DNA of 64,000 bases from Notoacmeibacter sp. (lineage in GTDB: Bacteria > Pseudomonadota > Alphaproteobacteria > Rhizobiales > Rhizobiaceae), in NCBI GenBank assembly GCA_019912385.1, contig JAIOIW010000039.1, forward strand, positions 1 to 64,000. The letters run 5' to 3'. Positions 39,677 to 50,961 of this stretch are shown piece by piece. The first letter of the stretch is position 1. Each line of letters opens with the position of its first letter. The notes beneath the pieces are model-generated. The model saw only the letters and a program-made list of their open reading frames with translations. It was not told the origin of the DNA and made no database searches. The position numbers and the translations under genes are program-made.

Positions 39677-40834
39677 ATGCACCTGATCACCACGACCGAA
39701 GAGTTGGACGCAATCGTCCGGGAAATGTCGAAATCCGAATTCGTCACGGTCGATACCGAATTCATCCGCGAAACGACCTTCTGGCCCGAACTATGCCTGA
39801 TCCAGATGGCGACCCGCGAGGTAACCGCCCTTGTCGATCCACTCGCCAAGGGCATCGACCTTGCGCCCTTCTTCCGGCTGATGGCCGACGAGAACGTCAC
39901 CAAGGTATTCCACGCCGCACGCCAGGATATCGAGATCGTCGTCAATCGCGGCGACCTGATTCCCCATCCGGTATTCGATACCCAGGTTGCCGCCATGGTT
40001 TGCGGCTTCGGCGACAGCGTGGCCTATGACCAACTGGTTGCCAAGATCACGGGCGCGCGGATCGACAAGAGCTCGCGCTTTACCGACTGGCGCCGCCGGC
40101 CGCTTTCGGAAAAACAGCTCGTCTATGCGCTGGCCGACGTGACGCATCTGGTCGATGTCTACGACCATCTGCGCGCCGAGCTTGAGCGCGAAGGCCGGGC
40201 ACACTGGCTGAAGGAGGAAATGGACATCCTCACGGCCCGCGAAACCTATGAACTGCATCCCGACAATGCCTGGACGCGGCTGAAAATGCGGGTTCGCAAA
40301 CCGCGCGATCTCGCAGTGATGCAGGCGGTTGCCGCCTGGCGCGAACGCGAGGCGCGCGAGCGCGACGTGCCGCGCCGGCGCGTGCTCAAGGACGATGCCA
40401 TCTACGAGATCGCCCAACAGCACCCGGTGACGGCGGAGGCGCTGTCCAAGCTGCGGTCGACACCGCGCGGCTGGGAGCGTTCCGCCGGTGCGGCGAGCTT
40501 GCTGGAGGCGGTGACGGCGGCACTCGCGCTTCCCGACGACGCCTTGCCGCGCGTGCCCCGGCCGGCACAGCAGCCGGAGGGAACCAGTTCGGCGGCAGAA
40601 ATACTGAAGGTGCTGCTCAAGCTTGTCGCAGAACAGCAAGGTGTGGCCGCGAAGGTGCTGGCCACGTCCGACGAGATCGACCGGATCGCCGGCGAAGGCG
40701 AAAAGGCGGACGTTCCCGCCCTGCATGGCTGGCGCCGCGAGGTATTCGGCGAAAAGGCGCTGAAACTGGTGCGCGGGGAACTCGGAATCCGGTTCGAAAA
40801 CCGGAAGGTCAGGATCTTCGAGATCAGCGAGTAG
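39677..40834 (+). CDS. rnd: Ribonuclease D
   Basis: 385 residues. The DEDDy exonuclease domain has ExoI FVTVDTEFIRET, ExoII KVFHAARQDIEIV and ExoIII LVYALADVTHLVDVY. One HRDC domain (about residues 210-290) and a second HRDC-like region follow. It trims tRNA precursors and other structured RNAs from the 3' end. A bidirectional terminator lies between it and the convergent ppx. Confidence 0.95.
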   Translation: MHLITTTEELDAIVREMSKSEFVTVDTEFIRETTFWPELCLIQMATREVTALVDPLAKGIDLAPFFRLMADENVTKVFHAARQDIEIVVNRGDLIPHPVFDTQVAAMVCGFGDSVAYDQLVAKITGARIDKSSRFTDWRRRPLSEKQLVYALADVTHLVDVYDHLRAELEREGRAHWLKEEMDILTARETYELHPDNAWTRLKMRVRKPRDLAVMQAVAAWREREARERDVPRRRVLKDDAIYEIAQQHPVTAEALSKLRSTPRGWERSAGAASLLEAVTAALALPDDALPRVPRPAQQPEGTSSAAEILKVLLKLVAEQQGVAAKVLATSDEIDRIAGEGEKADVPALHGWRREVFGEKALKLVRGELGIRFENRKVRIFEISE

Positions 40835-40838
40835 CGAA

Positions 40839-40878
40839 CAAAAATCTTGCGCTCGGTTCTGCCCGCGCAAGTTTTTCG
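40839..40878. terminator. Bidirectional terminator between rnd and ppx
   Basis: The arms CTTGCGC (40846-40852) and GCGCAAG (40865-40871) are flanked by AAAAAT on the left and TTTTT on the right. Both strands therefore show a stem followed by T-rich sequence. It sits in the 61-bp gap between the convergent stops. Confidence 0.85.
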
Positions 40879-40895
40879 TTCAAATCCCCTGTTCG

Positions 40896-42410
40896 CTATT
40901 CTCCTACCACCAGTTCCATGTCGCGCGAGAGGAAAGCCGACAGATGCGCCATGCGGCCTTTCGGCCGCTCGCCCATAAGGTCTTCACGATCCTTCGGAAT
41001 GACCAGCTGAAGTGCGCCGGAAGGCGCGATGCGCCACGTCAGGCGCGGAATGACGCCAGGCATCGACGCCGATAGCAGATAGACCACGCGCAGCAGCGCG
41101 CCGAGCGCCTTGGCCCTTTCCATCAGCCTCGGCGTGATGATCTGGCGGATCTCGGGCGCGACGGCGTCATCGATGAGACCCTCGTGGCGGTAGAGACTGG
41201 CCAGCGCGATGAACGCCCGGCCCGGATGATCGATACCGATGAATGAGGCATGGGCGATGATGTTGAGCGATTGGGTGCCGCGGTATTCGGGGTGGGCGCG
41301 CCAGCCGATGTCGGCCACCAGGCATGCCGCGCGGCGATAGCGGCCCTCATCAGCCGTCTCGTCCAGTCCCATCGCGGCGAAAGCCGGACCGGTCCATTCG
41401 GCGAGCTCGCGCGCATGCTGGGCGGACCTTGACCGCAGCACGGCCAGTTCGTCTGCAGCCGTCAGCAGCGGGTCCGCCTCCTGCCACCCGCCTTCGAGCA
41501 GCGAATAGAGATAGCCCTCGCGAACGCCGACGGCCGATATGACGATACGCTCCGGCTTCATCGCCGCGATGATTTCCCGGAGGATCGCCGCGCCATAGGG
41601 CAGCAGCGCGCGGCGGTTCTTGGATACCCGCTTGATGCCGTTCATCTTGTTGATATTGCCATCGGCCACCAGGTCGAGGAACTCGCCACAGCGCTCCGGC
41701 TCCATCTCGTAGTGATGCATCACGTTGAGCGGATAGCCCGATTCCACCATGTGAAGGCGCGCCAGGTTGCGCCACGTGCCGCCAACCGCATAGAAAGCGC
41801 GGCCCCTGCCGCCGTTCAGAAGATCGGCGCGCGCGATCTGTTCGCGGATGATGGCGCGCACCTTGTCCGGTTTTCCGCCCGTCATGTCGGCCAGCCGCAG
41901 GCCGCCGAGCGGAAGCGTTATGCCGTCGCCGATGGCCTTGCCGCGGAGGTCGACCAGTTCAAGGCTGCCGCCGCCCAGGTCACCGATGATCCCGTCGGGT
42001 TCCCGGAACGCGGAGATGATCCCCAGCGCTGAATAATGTGCCTCCTGGCGCCCCGAAAGCACCTGGATTTCCGTTCCGAGGACCTGGCCGGCGCGCTCGA
42101 TGAATTCCGGCCCGTTTTCCGCCTCGCGCGCCGCGGCCGTCGCGATGACGTGCATCGCGTCGGAGCCCGCCTGCTGCGAGAGCGCGCGGAACCTGGCGAA
42201 TTCCTCCAGCGCCCGCTCCACGGCTTGCGGATCGAGCCTGCCGGTTGACACGATGCCGCGTCCCAGGCCCGCCAGCATTTTCTCGTTGAACAGGACGGTC
42301 GGCGCGCGGGCAATGCCCTCGTAGACGACGAGACGGATCGAGTTCGATCCGATGTCGATCACCGATACCGGCGTGCGATCCTTCAGCCGGCCCTGTGAGC
42401 CTGCATTCAT
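40896..42410 (-). CDS. ppx: Exopolyphosphatase / guanosine pentaphosphatase (Ppx/GppA family)
   Basis: 504 residues with the sugar-kinase-like fold: [17 protein letters not shown] (phosphate 1 motif), [15 protein letters not shown] (phosphate 2), and a C-terminal helical HD-like part. It hydrolyses polyphosphate from the end, or pppGpp. It overlaps ppk by 4 bp (ATGA), so synthesis and breakdown of polyphosphate are coupled in one transcript. Confidence 0.93.
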   Translation of the reverse strand: MNAGSQGRLKDRTPVSVIDIGSNSIRLVVYEGIARAPTVLFNEKMLAGLGRGIVSTGRLDPQAVERALEEFARFRALSQQAGSDAMHVIATAAAREAENGPEFIERAGQVLGTEIQVLSGRQEAHYSALGIISAFREPDGIIGDLGGGSLELVDLRGKAIGDGITLPLGGLRLADMTGGKPDKVRAIIREQIARADLLNGGRGRAFYAVGGTWRNLARLHMVESGYPLNVMHHYEMEPERCGEFLDLVADGNINKMNGIKRVSKNRRALLPYGAAILREIIAAMKPERIVISAVGVREGYLYSLLEGGWQEADPLLTAADELAVLRSRSAQHARELAEWTGPAFAAMGLDETADEGRYRRAACLVADIGWRAHPEYRGTQSLNIIAHASFIGIDHPGRAFIALASLYRHEGLIDDAVAPEIRQIITPRLMERAKALGALLRVVYLLSASMPGVIPRLTWRIAPSGALQLVIPKDREDLMGERPKGRMAHLSAFLSRDMELVVGE

Positions 42411-44608
42411 GCCCCGGTGGCCGACTTCTTGCGACGACGGTAATTGGCGATGCGTTTGGGGGCGTGCGACTTCAGGGATTCGCCCCGCCCCGAAAGGCTC
42501 GGATTGGTCATGAAATATTCCTGCGCATTGAACGGCTCCTCGCCTTCCTCGGGCTCGATACGCCGCGAGGTGCCGTCAGGCAATATTTCAAAACTCTGCT
42601 GGTTGTCCATAATGTTTCCCAGCATGATCTGGTCGAGGATCTGGTCATGCACAGTTCGTGTGGCGATCGGCACCATCACTTCGACGCGGCGGTCGAGATT
42701 GCGCGGCATCATGTCGGCCGAACCGATGTAGATGACCGCCCCGTCGGAAGGCAGGCCGTAGCCATTGCCGAAACATAGGATGCGGCTGTGTTCCAGGAAG
42801 CGGCCGATGATCGACTTGACGCGGATATTTTCGGACAGACCCGCCACCTGGGGCCGCAGGCAGCAAATTCCGCGGATGATGAGGTCGATTTCCACTCCCG
42901 CGCCGCTTGCCTCGTAGAGCGAGTCGATGATCTCCGGATCGACGAGCGAATTGAGCTTCATCCAGATCTGCGCCGGGCGCCCCGCACGGGCATGCTCGAT
43001 CTCGCCCCTTATGTGCGACAGGATGCGGTCGCGCATGGTGTAGGGCGAGTAGCAGAGCTTCATCTGGTCGGCGGGTTCGGCGTAACCGGTGATGAAATTG
43101 AAGACCTGGGCGACATCGCGCGCGATCTCGGGATCGGAGGTGAAATAGGATAGGTCGGTATAGATGCGCGCCGTGATCTGGTGATAGTTGCCAGTGCCAA
43201 TGTGGCAATAGTTGCGCAGCCTGCCCTCCTCGCGGCGCACGACCAGCGACAGCTTGGCATGTGTCTTCAATTCGATGAATCCGAACACGACCTGCACGCC
43301 GGCGCGCTCCAGGTCGCGCGCCCAGCGGATGTTGGCTTCCTCGTCGAAGCGCGCCTTGAGCTCGACAAGCGCGGTCACCGATTTTCCGGCCTCCGATGCA
43401 TCGATCAGCGCGCGCACGATCGGGCTGTCGTTGGACGTGCGATACAGCGTCTGCTTGATGGCGACGACATCGGGATCCTGTGCCGCCTGGCGAAGGAACT
43501 GAACCACCACGTCGAAGGATTCATAGGGGTGGTGGACGATGATGTCCTTTTCGCGGATGGCCGCCAGGCAATCGCCGCCGCAGTCGCGGATACGCTCGGG
43601 GAAGCGTGGATTGAATGGCGGAAACTTCAGGTCGTCGCGCGGAACGGCGACGATCTCGGAGATCTGGTTCAGCGCCAGGATGCCTTTCTGGTCACTGACG
43701 CGATTGCCATGAACCGCGAGCTGGCCGGAAACGAAATCGCGCAGGGCCTCGGGCATTTCCGGGTCGACCTCGAGACGGATCACCTGGCCGCGCCGCCGGC
43801 GCTTCAGCGCCGATTCAAACAGGCGCACGAGGTCCTCGGCTTCTTCCTCGACCTCGATGTCGGAGTCGCGAATAACGCGGAACGTGCCCGAACCGATGAC
43901 TTCGTAGCCCGGAAACAGCCGGGTGATGAACAGCCCAACGACATCTTCGAGCGAAATGAACCGCACGACGCCGCCGCGCACCGGCAGGCGGACGAAGCGG
44001 GTGAGCGCGACCGGCAGGCGCAGCAGAGCGGTCATTTCCTCGCCGAGCTTGCGGTGCTTGAGCTGCAAGGCGATGGAGAAGCCGAGATTGGGGATGAAGG
44101 GAAACGGGTGGGCGGGATCGATCGACAACGGCGTGAGGACGGGGAAAACCGAATCCATGAAGTGGTTTTCCAGCCAGCGAAGCTCGTTGCTGGTCAGTGC
44201 ATCGCCGCGCACGATCTCGATCCCCTCGTTCTTCAACAGGGCGAGCAGTTCCGACAGGACGGCCTGCTGGTTTTCCTGCAGGCTGGTCGCTTCGAGCAGG
44301 ATCCGTTCGAGCTGCTCGGCCGGCGTGCGGCCGTCCGGCGAGCGCTCGGTGATGCCTTCGCGAACCTGGCCGGCGAGCCCGGCAACTCGGACCATGAAGA
44401 ATTCATCGAGATTGGCCGCCGAGATCGACAGGAAACGCAGCCTTTCCAGCAGCGGGTGTCGTTGGTTCCGCGTTTCCTCCAGCACCCGGCGATTGAACTG
44501 CAGCCAGGAAAATTCGCGATTGACGAACCGTTCGGGGCTTTCGGCCAGAAATTCCTTCGGGATGTCGACAGCGGCGAGATCGGTCTTCATTGGCTTTGTT
44601 TCGTTCAT
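42407..44608 (-). CDS. ppk1: Polyphosphate kinase 1
   Basis: 733 residues, the usual PPK1 size. It begins near [18 protein letters not shown], the conserved N-terminus. The autophosphorylated His is in [17 protein letters not shown], and the second catalytic PLD-like half has [16 protein letters not shown]. It makes inorganic polyphosphate from ATP. The start may be ATG 44608 or ATG 44590. Upstream 183 bp to the zinc-finger gene carry the likely promoter. Confidence 0.95.
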   Translation of the reverse strand: MNETKPMKTDLAAVDIPKEFLAESPERFVNREFSWLQFNRRVLEETRNQRHPLLERLRFLSISAANLDEFFMVRVAGLAGQVREGITERSPDGRTPAEQLERILLEATSLQENQQAVLSELLALLKNEGIEIVRGDALTSNELRWLENHFMDSVFPVLTPLSIDPAHPFPFIPNLGFSIALQLKHRKLGEEMTALLRLPVALTRFVRLPVRGGVVRFISLEDVVGLFITRLFPGYEVIGSGTFRVIRDSDIEVEEEAEDLVRLFESALKRRRRGQVIRLEVDPEMPEALRDFVSGQLAVHGNRVSDQKGILALNQISEIVAVPRDDLKFPPFNPRFPERIRDCGGDCLAAIREKDIIVHHPYESFDVVVQFLRQAAQDPDVVAIKQTLYRTSNDSPIVRALIDASEAGKSVTALVELKARFDEEANIRWARDLERAGVQVVFGFIELKTHAKLSLVVRREEGRLRNYCHIGTGNYHQITARIYTDLSYFTSDPEIARDVAQVFNFITGYAEPADQMKLCYSPYTMRDRILSHIRGEIEHARAGRPAQIWMKLNSLVDPEIIDSLYEASGAGVEIDLIIRGICCLRPQVAGLSENIRVKSIIGRFLEHSRILCFGNGYGLPSDGAVIYIGSADMMPRNLDRRVEVMVPIATRTVHDQILDQIMLGNIMDNQQSFEILPDGTSRRIEPEEGEEPFNAQEYFMTNPSLSGRGESLKSHAPKRIANYRRRKKSATGA

Positions 44609-44791
44609 GGTACGGATAACATATACCTAATTGCGGCAGCGCCACGACAGCGGCGCCCGATATCGGTCTGTGGCATTACGCTGCGGTTGCGGCAGTTTGA
44701 TATCACGGCACTTGCAAACAAATCGCTTATGATCCAAACCGTGACACAGGGCTGGTCGAGGGCGCCGGCCTGGAAATGACCGGAGAGACTG

Positions 44792-45037
44792 ATGGCGGGC
44801 CATTCAATTCCCCACTTCCACAACGATGCGGGAAATAGATCCATCGAAGTCGGTGCCAAGGAGTTCATGTGCGTCGGCGCCAATCCTCCGTTCGACCATC
44901 CCCATGTCTACCTCGACATGGGCGACGAGAACGAAAAGGTCTGCCCCTATTGCTCCACGCTGTTCGTCTACGCGCCGGATCTCAAGGCCGGCGAGACGCG
45001 CCCCGAGGGCTGCGCCTGGCACGACAAGGCGGCGTGA
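44792..45037 (+). CDS. Zinc-finger protein (zf-CHCC, NDUFS6-like)
   Basis: 81 residues. The zinc ligands fit the CHCC pattern: Cys27 (FMCVGANPPFDHPH), His36 or His38, Cys51 and Cys54 (CPYCST). This family is related to the NDUFS6 accessory subunit of respiratory complex I in alphaproteobacteria and mitochondria. Many bacterial members are annotated only as zinc-finger proteins. It precedes the FAD monooxygenase by 21 bp, but a functional link is not obvious. Confidence 0.85.
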   Translation: MAGHSIPHFHNDAGNRSIEVGAKEFMCVGANPPFDHPHVYLDMGDENEKVCPYCSTLFVYAPDLKAGETRPEGCAWHDKAA

Positions 45038-45058
45038 ACGCCATACCGGAGCGCTCCG

Positions 45059-46255
45059 ATGTCCCGATCGCGCCAGATCATCATTGCAGGCGGCGGCATT
45101 GCGGGATTGACGGCCGCGCTGGCCTTCGCGCGCAAGGGTTTCGCGGTCCGGCTGTTCGAACGCGCCGCTGAAATCTCGGAAGTCGGCGCCGGACTGCAAT
45201 TGTCACCCAACGCCACCCGTCTGCTATCGCGCCTTGGCGTGCTTGACGCCCTGCGCATGGCGGCGGTGCGGCCGCAATCGGTGATCATGCGAAGCGGGCC
45301 GGCCATGAAGCCGGTTGCCCGCGTTCCGCTTGGCGACTTCGCCGAAAAGCGCTGGCGCGCGCCCTATCTCGTCACCCATCGCGCCGACCTGCAATCCGCG
45401 CTGCTGATTGCGGCGCAACGGGAAGCGGACATCACGATCACGACCGGCGCCAAGGTCGCGGATTTTGCCAGCCATGCCGGCGGCGTCACCGTTTCGATCG
45501 ACCGCGACGGCCGGATCGACGAGGTGTCGGGACTGCTGCTGGTGGGTGCCGACGGCGTCTGGTCGAGGATGGCCTCACGCGTCAAGGGCGCGTCGGCAAG
45601 CGCGTTTTCAGGCAAGCTCGCATGGCGCGCGACGATCAGCGCGAGCGACATCGGCAACGACCTGCTGGACATGCACAATGTCACCGCCTTCATGCATCCG
45701 CTCGTCCATGTCGTCGCCTATCCGATCCGCGCGGGCATGTCGATCAACATGGTTGCGGTGACCGAAGGGCCCGATGTCGGCCAGCGCTGGGCGGTGGCGC
45801 AGGACAACGCACCGTTGCTGGCCGCCATGGCCAAGGCGTCGCCACGGCTGCAGCAGATCGCGCAGGATGCGGCCCCCTGGGTGGCCTGGGCACTCCATGG
45901 GGTGAATCCGGCCGGCCGGTGGACCGACCCCGCCGGCGTCGCACTGATCGGCGACGCGGCGCACGCCATGACACCGTTTGCGGCGCAGGGCGCGGTCATG
46001 GGCATCGAGGACGCGGTATCGCTTGCCGCATCCGTCGGCGCTTCGCCCGACAACATCGCGCAAGCCCTGACCGGCTGGGAACAGCGGCGCAAGCCTCGCG
46101 TTACGCGCGTCATCCGGCGCGGGGCATTCAACCACTTCACCTGGCATGCCGCCGGTCCGGTCGCGCTCGCGCGCAATGTCATCCTCGGTCTCAGCGGCGG
46201 CGAGCGGCTCGCCGCCAGTCTCGACTGGCTCTACGGATACGACGCGGAAGCGTAA
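45059..46255 (+). CDS. FAD-dependent monooxygenase (salicylate/3-hydroxybenzoate hydroxylase-like)
   Basis: 398 residues of the p-hydroxybenzoate-hydroxylase fold. FAD-binding IIIAGGGIAGLTAALAFARK is at the start, DG motif LLVGADGVWSRM is near residue 165, and the second FAD motif GDAAHAMTPFAAQGAVMGIE is near residue 300. It resembles class A flavin monooxygenases that hydroxylate aromatic acids with NAD(P)H and oxygen. No other aromatic-pathway gene is adjacent, so the substrate is open. A 14-bp repeat overlaps its last codons. Confidence 0.85.
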   Translation: MSRSRQIIIAGGGIAGLTAALAFARKGFAVRLFERAAEISEVGAGLQLSPNATRLLSRLGVLDALRMAAVRPQSVIMRSGPAMKPVARVPLGDFAEKRWRAPYLVTHRADLQSALLIAAQREADITITTGAKVADFASHAGGVTVSIDRDGRIDEVSGLLLVGADGVWSRMASRVKGASASAFSGKLAWRATISASDIGNDLLDMHNVTAFMHPLVHVVAYPIRAGMSINMVAVTEGPDVGQRWAVAQDNAPLLAAMAKASPRLQQIAQDAAPWVAWALHGVNPAGRWTDPAGVALIGDAAHAMTPFAAQGAVMGIEDAVSLAASVGASPDNIAQALTGWEQRRKPRVTRVIRRGAFNHFTWHAAGPVALARNVILGLSGGERLAASLDWLYGYDAEA

Positions 46256-46274
46256 CGGCCACGACGCGGAAGCG
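46239..46274 (+). repeat. 14-bp direct repeat spanning the end of the monooxygenase gene
   Basis: ACGACGCGGAAGCG is present at 46239-46252 and again at 46261-46274, 22 bp apart. The first copy encodes the final residues and the second lies past the stop. A small hairpin, GCGAAAT-TCGGT-ATTTCGC (46272-46290), follows immediately, between the convergent monooxygenase and aapP. Confidence 0.8.
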
Positions 46275-46327
46275 AAATTCGGTATTTCGCGAGTTGTTCC
46301 GGAATTGCCGGGTCCGGCCGCTGCGCC

Positions 46328-47128
46328 TCAGTGCAGGATCTGGCTGAGGAACAGCTTGGTGCGCTCGTGCTGGGGATTGTCGAAGAACTCGTCCGGCGAG
46401 TTCTGCTCGACGATCTGGCCCTGGTCCATGAAGATCACGCGGTTGGCGACCTGACGCGCAAAACCCATTTCGTGGGTCACGCACAGCATGGTCATGCCTT
46501 CCTCGGCCAGGCCGACCATTGTGTCGAGGACTTCCTTGATCATCTCCGGGTCGAGCGCCGACGTCGGCTCGTCGAACAGCATGATGCGCGGATTCATGCA
46601 CAGCGAACGGGCGATCGCCACGCGCTGCTGTTGGCCGCCGGAAAGCTGGCCGGGATATTTCAGCGCCTGCTCGGGAATCTTGACCCGCTCCAGGAAGTGC
46701 ATCGCGATTTCCTCGGCCTTCTTCTTGGGGATCTTGCGGACCCAGATCGGCGCCAGTGTGCAGTTTTCCAGGATGGTCAGGTGCGGGAACAGGTTGAAAT
46801 GCTGGAACACCATGCCGACTTCGCGGCGCACCTCGTCGATCTTCTTCAGGTCGTTGGTCAGTTCGATGCCGTCGACGATGATCTTGCCCTGCTGGTGTTC
46901 CTCCAGCCGGTTGATGCAGCGGATCATCGTCGATTTGCCCGATCCCGACGGGCCGGCAATGACGATCCGCTCGCCCCGCATGACCTTCAGGTTGATGTCA
47001 CGCAGGACGTGGAAGTCACCGTACCATTTGTGCATGTCGATGATTTCGACGGCGACATCCGTGTCGGATATCTGCATCCTGGAGCGGTCGACCTGGTTGT
47101 CGGATGTGGTTGCGGCGTTTTCGCTCAT
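46328..47128 (-). CDS. aapP: General L-amino acid ABC transporter ATP-binding protein AapP
   Basis: 266 residues with a variable N-terminus. Then come Walker [21 protein letters not shown], the polar amino-acid Q-loop [16 protein letters not shown], signature [16 protein letters not shown], and Walker [16 protein letters not shown]. It belongs to the PAAT-type group and is the last gene of aapJQMP. It drives uptake of a broad range of L-amino acids, the best-studied example being in Rhizobium leguminosarum. Confidence 0.95.
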   Translation of the reverse strand: MSENAATTSDNQVDRSRMQISDTDVAVEIIDMHKWYGDFHVLRDINLKVMRGERIVIAGPSGSGKSTMIRCINRLEEHQQGKIIVDGIELTNDLKKIDEVRREVGMVFQHFNLFPHLTILENCTLAPIWVRKIPKKKAEEIAMHFLERVKIPEQALKYPGQLSGGQQQRVAIARSLCMNPRIMLFDEPTSALDPEMIKEVLDTMVGLAEEGMTMLCVTHEMGFARQVANRVIFMDQGQIVEQNSPDEFFDNPQHERTKLFLSQILH

Positions 47129-47140
47129 GTTGTTCCCCAG

Positions 47141-48295
47141 CTATTTCTTATGCCCGGTGTCGAGCAGGCGTTCCATGAAGATCGAATAGCGCGACATGCC
47201 GAAGCAGAAGAGCCAGAACACGAAGCCGGCAAAGATCAGGCCGGTTGCCGGCGTCACCGCCGAAGCCCAGTTCGCATCCGAGAAGTTCAGCCGCACGATG
47301 CCGAGCAGGTCGAACATGCCGATGATGTAGACAAGGCTCGTATCCTTGAAGAGGCCGATGAAGGTGTTGACGATACCCGGGATCACGAGCTTCAGCGCCT
47401 GCGGCAGGATGATCAGGTACATTTTCTGCCAATAGCCCAGGCCGAGCGAATCAGCACCTTCGTACTGGCCTTTCGGGATCGCCTGCAGGCCGCCGCGAAC
47501 CACTTCGGCCATATAGGCCGACGCGAACAGCGCCACGCCGATGAGCGCGCGCAGCAACTTGTCGAAGGTGACGCCCTGCGGCAGGAACAGCGGCAGCATG
47601 ACCGACGCCATGAACAGGACGGTGACCAGGGGCACGCCGCGAACGGTCTCGATGAAGATGATGCACATCGACTTTATGACCGGCAAGTTCGAGCGGCGTC
47701 CGAGCGCAAGAGCGATACCGAGCGGCAACGACACCGAAATGCCGACAAAGGACAGCACCAGCGTTACCATCAGGCCGCCCCACAGCGGAGTTTCCACCTC
47801 GGGCAGGCCGAAGCCGCCGAAGAGAAGGAAAAACGCGACAACCGGGAAAACGAAGAAGAAGAGCACCGCATTCAGCCCCTTGCGCGGAACCCTGGGGACC
47901 AACAGCGGCACGAGGAGCGCCGTGAACATGATGGCGACAAGCCAGACGCGCCAGCGCTCGTCGACCGGATAGCGCCCGACCATGAACTGCTCGAATTTTG
48001 AACCGACGAAGGCCCAGCACGCGCCGGCCCATCCGTCCGGTTGGACGCCGCCCTGCGCGATCGTGGCACATACCGAGCGGTCGTCGCCGGTCCATTGCGC
48101 GTTGAGGAACAGCCACCCGATCATGGGTGGGATGAAATAGAGGATCGCCAGCAGGGCGATGATGGTCAACACGCTGTCCAGCGGGGTGGCGAACAGGTTC
48201 CTGCGCAGCCAACGGACAATGCCGTGTTCGGAAGCCGGCGCGGCCTGCGCATTGATCATTTCCATGCGCACATAGGAGAGATCGTGTTCTTGCAT
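47141..48295 (-). CDS. aapM: General L-amino acid ABC transporter permease AapM
   Basis: 384 residues, longer than usual amino-acid permeases, as expected for AapM/BztC. A long N-terminal region with extra helices (about residues 30-160) precedes the binding-protein-dependent permease domain. The EAA-like loop reads [20 protein letters not shown], followed by [18 protein letters not shown]. It pairs with AapQ in the membrane. The gaps to aapQ (9 bp) and aapP (12 bp) show one operon. Confidence 0.95.
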   Translation of the reverse strand: MQEHDLSYVRMEMINAQAAPASEHGIVRWLRRNLFATPLDSVLTIIALLAILYFIPPMIGWLFLNAQWTGDDRSVCATIAQGGVQPDGWAGACWAFVGSKFEQFMVGRYPVDERWRVWLVAIMFTALLVPLLVPRVPRKGLNAVLFFFVFPVVAFFLLFGGFGLPEVETPLWGGLMVTLVLSFVGISVSLPLGIALALGRRSNLPVIKSMCIIFIETVRGVPLVTVLFMASVMLPLFLPQGVTFDKLLRALIGVALFASAYMAEVVRGGLQAIPKGQYEGADSLGLGYWQKMYLIILPQALKLVIPGIVNTFIGLFKDTSLVYIIGMFDLLGIVRLNFSDANWASAVTPATGLIFAGFVFWLFCFGMSRYSIFMERLLDTGHKK

Positions 48296-48305
48296 CGTGT
48301 CTCTC

Positions 48306-49496
48306 CTAGCGCTCGACCAGCGCCATCTTGGCGTTGAACCAGTTCATGAATGCCGAGGTCGCCAGGCTCAGTCCGAGATAGACAACCATCCAGATTGCAA
48401 CGATTTCGATCGCCTGTCCCGTCTGGTTGAGAATCGTGCCGCCGATTGCCACGAGGTCCGGAAAGCCGATCGCGATCGCAAGGGACGAGTTCTTGGTCAA
48501 GTTGAGATACTGGCTGGTCAGCGGCGGGATGATGATGCGCATGGCCTGCGGGATGATGACCAGGCGGGTTGTCGGGCCGGGCCGAAGCCCGAGCGCATAA
48601 GCCGCCTCGGTCTGCCCCTTGTTGACGCCCATGATGCCGGCGCGAACAATCTCCCCGATAAAGGCGGCCGTGTAAAATGACAGCGCCAGGTAAAGCGCGA
48701 GGAATTCCGGCTTGATCTGGAAGCCGCCGCGCAGATTGAACCGGCCCAGTTCCGGCAGCTCCCATGTCAGCGGAAAGCCTGTGACGACGAATGCCAGCAC
48801 GGGAAGACCGATGATCAGGCCGAGCCCGGTCCACAGCACCGGGAAGGGCTGCCCGGTGGCCATCTGGCGCTGACGGGCCCACCGGCGCACCAGAAAGGTT
48901 CCGGCAATCGCGATCAGGAAAGCCAGCGCAACCAGCCCGGCGCCCTCGCTCCAGATCGGCTTGGGCACACTGAAACCGCGATTGTTGAGAAAGACGTTGA
49001 GCGGCAGATTGATGGAATCGCGCGGTTGCGGCAGGATCGACAGGACGCCGAAATACCAGAAGAAAATGACCAGCAGCGGCGGAACGTTGCGGAAAATCTC
49101 GACATAGACCGTGCAGATCTTTCGGATCAGCCAATTTTGCGACAGCCGGCCGATGCCGACAAGAAATCCGACGATCGTCGCGGTGAAAATACCGAACACG
49201 GCTACCAGGACCGTGTTGAGAAGGCCGACGACCAGCGCCCGGCCGTAGCTGGAATCGCTCGTATAGTCGATCAGGAACTGCGATATGTCGAAGCCAGCCC
49301 GGCCCCTCAGAAAGCCAAAGCCGGACGCGATGTTCGACCTCTGCAGATTGTCGATCGTGTTTCCGACAATCCACCAGACAAATGCGAAAAGTCCAATGAA
49401 GACAATCGCCTGGTAGAAGATACCGCGGATTTTCGGGTCGTACAGGAACGACGACGCGCCACCCCTTCCGTGCCCTGCAACATCCTGGGAAGCCAT
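48306..49496 (-). CDS. aapQ: General L-amino acid ABC transporter permease AapQ
   Basis: 396 residues from ATG 49496; ATG 49520 would add eight residues, but no ribosome-binding site is seen there. AapQ has an N-terminal extension with its first helix near residue 35 and a large extracytoplasmic loop ([20 protein letters not shown]). The EAA-like loop reads [20 protein letters not shown]. It is the partner of AapM. It is separated from aapJ by about 100 bp, which may contain an mRNA processing or attenuation site typical after a binding-protein gene. Confidence 0.94.
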   Translation of the reverse strand: MASQDVAGHGRGGASSFLYDPKIRGIFYQAIVFIGLFAFVWWIVGNTIDNLQRSNIASGFGFLRGRAGFDISQFLIDYTSDSSYGRALVVGLLNTVLVAVFGIFTATIVGFLVGIGRLSQNWLIRKICTVYVEIFRNVPPLLVIFFWYFGVLSILPQPRDSINLPLNVFLNNRGFSVPKPIWSEGAGLVALAFLIAIAGTFLVRRWARQRQMATGQPFPVLWTGLGLIIGLPVLAFVVTGFPLTWELPELGRFNLRGGFQIKPEFLALYLALSFYTAAFIGEIVRAGIMGVNKGQTEAAYALGLRPGPTTRLVIIPQAMRIIIPPLTSQYLNLTKNSSLAIAIGFPDLVAIGGTILNQTGQAIEIVAIWMVVYLGLSLATSAFMNWFNAKMALVER

Positions 49497-49595
49497 GATC
49501 CCCTCATGCTCCGTTATCATGTTCGTTGGGTCCGGATTTCTTCCGGTTGGGGAAGGCGGCCGGTCGCCGCCTTCCCTGTCGTCTGGCTGTCGCGC

Positions 49596-50627
49596 TTAGC
49601 GGATCGGCGGGGCGTATTGCAGGCCGCCCTTGGTCCAGAGCGCGTTCACGCCGCGGGCGATCTTGAGCGGCGAACTGGAGCCGACATTACGTTCGAAGGA
49701 CTCTCCGTAGTTGCCGACATGCTTGACGATGCGTGCGGCCCAGTCGTTTGTGAGACCGATATCCGTACCAAGCTTGGTATCGGCTTCCGTGCCAAGCAGG
49801 CGCTTGATGTTCGGATTGTCGGAGTTCTTCATTTCCTCGACATTGGCCGACGTCACGCCGAGTTCCTCGGCAGTCAGCATCGCGAAGTGCACCCAGCTTA
49901 CGACGTCGAACCACTGGTCATCGCCCTGGCGCACGGCCGGACCCAGCGGTTCCTTGGAAATGATTTCCGGCAGAACGGCATGATCGTCCGGGCTGGAGAG
50001 CGTCAGGCGGATGCCATAGAGGCCGGACTGGTCGGTCGTGTAAACGTCGCAGCGGCCGGAATCATAGGCGGCGTTGACCTCTTCGAGCTTCTCGAACACG
50101 ACCGGGTTGTATTCCATGTTGTTGGCGCGGAAGTAGTCGGCAAGGTTCAACTCGGTCGTGGTACCGGTCTGCACGCAAACCGCGGCGCCGGAAAGCTGAA
50201 GCGCGGAATTGATCTCCGGCAGGTTCTTCTTGTTGATCATGAAGCCCTGGCCGTCATAGTAGTTCACGGCGCGGAAGTTCAGGCCGAGCGACGTGTCGCG
50301 GCTGGTCGTCCAGGTCGTGTTGCGCGACAGGATGTCGACTTCGCCGGACTGCAGTGCGGTAAAGCGCTCCTTGGCCGACAGCGGTGAGAACTTGACGGCA
50401 TTGGCGTCGTCGAAGATCGCGGCGGCAAGTGCGCGGCACAGATCGACGTCGAGACCGGACCAGTCACCCTTGTCGTTGGGCGCGGAAAAACCGGCAAGGC
50501 CGGTGGAAACGCCGCACTGGACAAAGCCCTTGGCCTTCACGTCATCCAGTGTCGATGCAGAAGCTCCGCCGGCCACAAAGGCCAGTGCAGCCGCACCGAT
50601 TACGCTTGTAATAACTGAACTTTTCAT
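49596..50627 (-). CDS. aapJ: General L-amino acid ABC transporter substrate-binding protein AapJ
   Basis: 343 residues from ATG 50627, preceded by GGGG. A signal peptide covers about residues 1-23 (GGASA-ST). The mature protein has the PAAT binding-fold: VQCGVSTGLAGFSAPNDKGDWSGLDVDLCRA, then LSRNTTWTTSRDTSLGLNF. It delivers L-amino acids to AapQM in the periplasm. It is the first gene of the operon, divergent from metC. Confidence 0.95.
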   Translation of the reverse strand: MKSSVITSVIGAAALAFVAGGASASTLDDVKAKGFVQCGVSTGLAGFSAPNDKGDWSGLDVDLCRALAAAIFDDANAVKFSPLSAKERFTALQSGEVDILSRNTTWTTSRDTSLGLNFRAVNYYDGQGFMINKKNLPEINSALQLSGAAVCVQTGTTTELNLADYFRANNMEYNPVVFEKLEEVNAAYDSGRCDVYTTDQSGLYGIRLTLSSPDDHAVLPEIISKEPLGPAVRQGDDQWFDVVSWVHFAMLTAEELGVTSANVEEMKNSDNPNIKRLLGTEADTKLGTDIGLTNDWAARIVKHVGNYGESFERNVGSSSPLKIARGVNALWTKGGLQYAPPIR

Positions 50628-50961
50628 AAGTAACCCCATTGTTTGATCCGGACTCGCCGGATTTCTGGTTCCAACCAAAGGAAAAGCCTATACTTGCCGA
50701 AGTCACGATCTGACCGGCAATCCCTTGGCTAATCTCCCATTGCGGATTGTATCGAATGCCATATTGAGCGATGCGTCAAGCGCCAGCGTCCTCACAACGG
50801 CGCTTTCTCCCCGACCGATTTTGCCAATCCGGCTCGCTTGTTGTGACCGTTTCCATCCGCGATACGGCAACTTCTCCGATTCTGCCGTTCGCGAACGCTT
50901 CATTCGCGCGCCAAGTTGGTCTATCCCTCGCGACGGAAAATCAGACGGGAAGGAACACCAA
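50628..50961. other. Divergent intergenic region between aapJ and metC
   Basis: These 334 bp separate the two start codons. No credible gene is seen; frames that stay open upstream of metC lack protein character. The region must carry both promoters. In rhizobia, aap is nitrogen-regulated, but I could not identify a confident NtrC, sigma-54 or other site. Confidence 0.5.

Noticed and set aside
43181-44779. 532-codon open frame on the plus strand
   Set aside because: Antisense to polyphosphate kinase 1, with no domain of its own.
46331-48001. 556-codon open frame on the plus strand
   Set aside because: Antisense to aapP and aapM; His/Arg/Gln-rich shadow.
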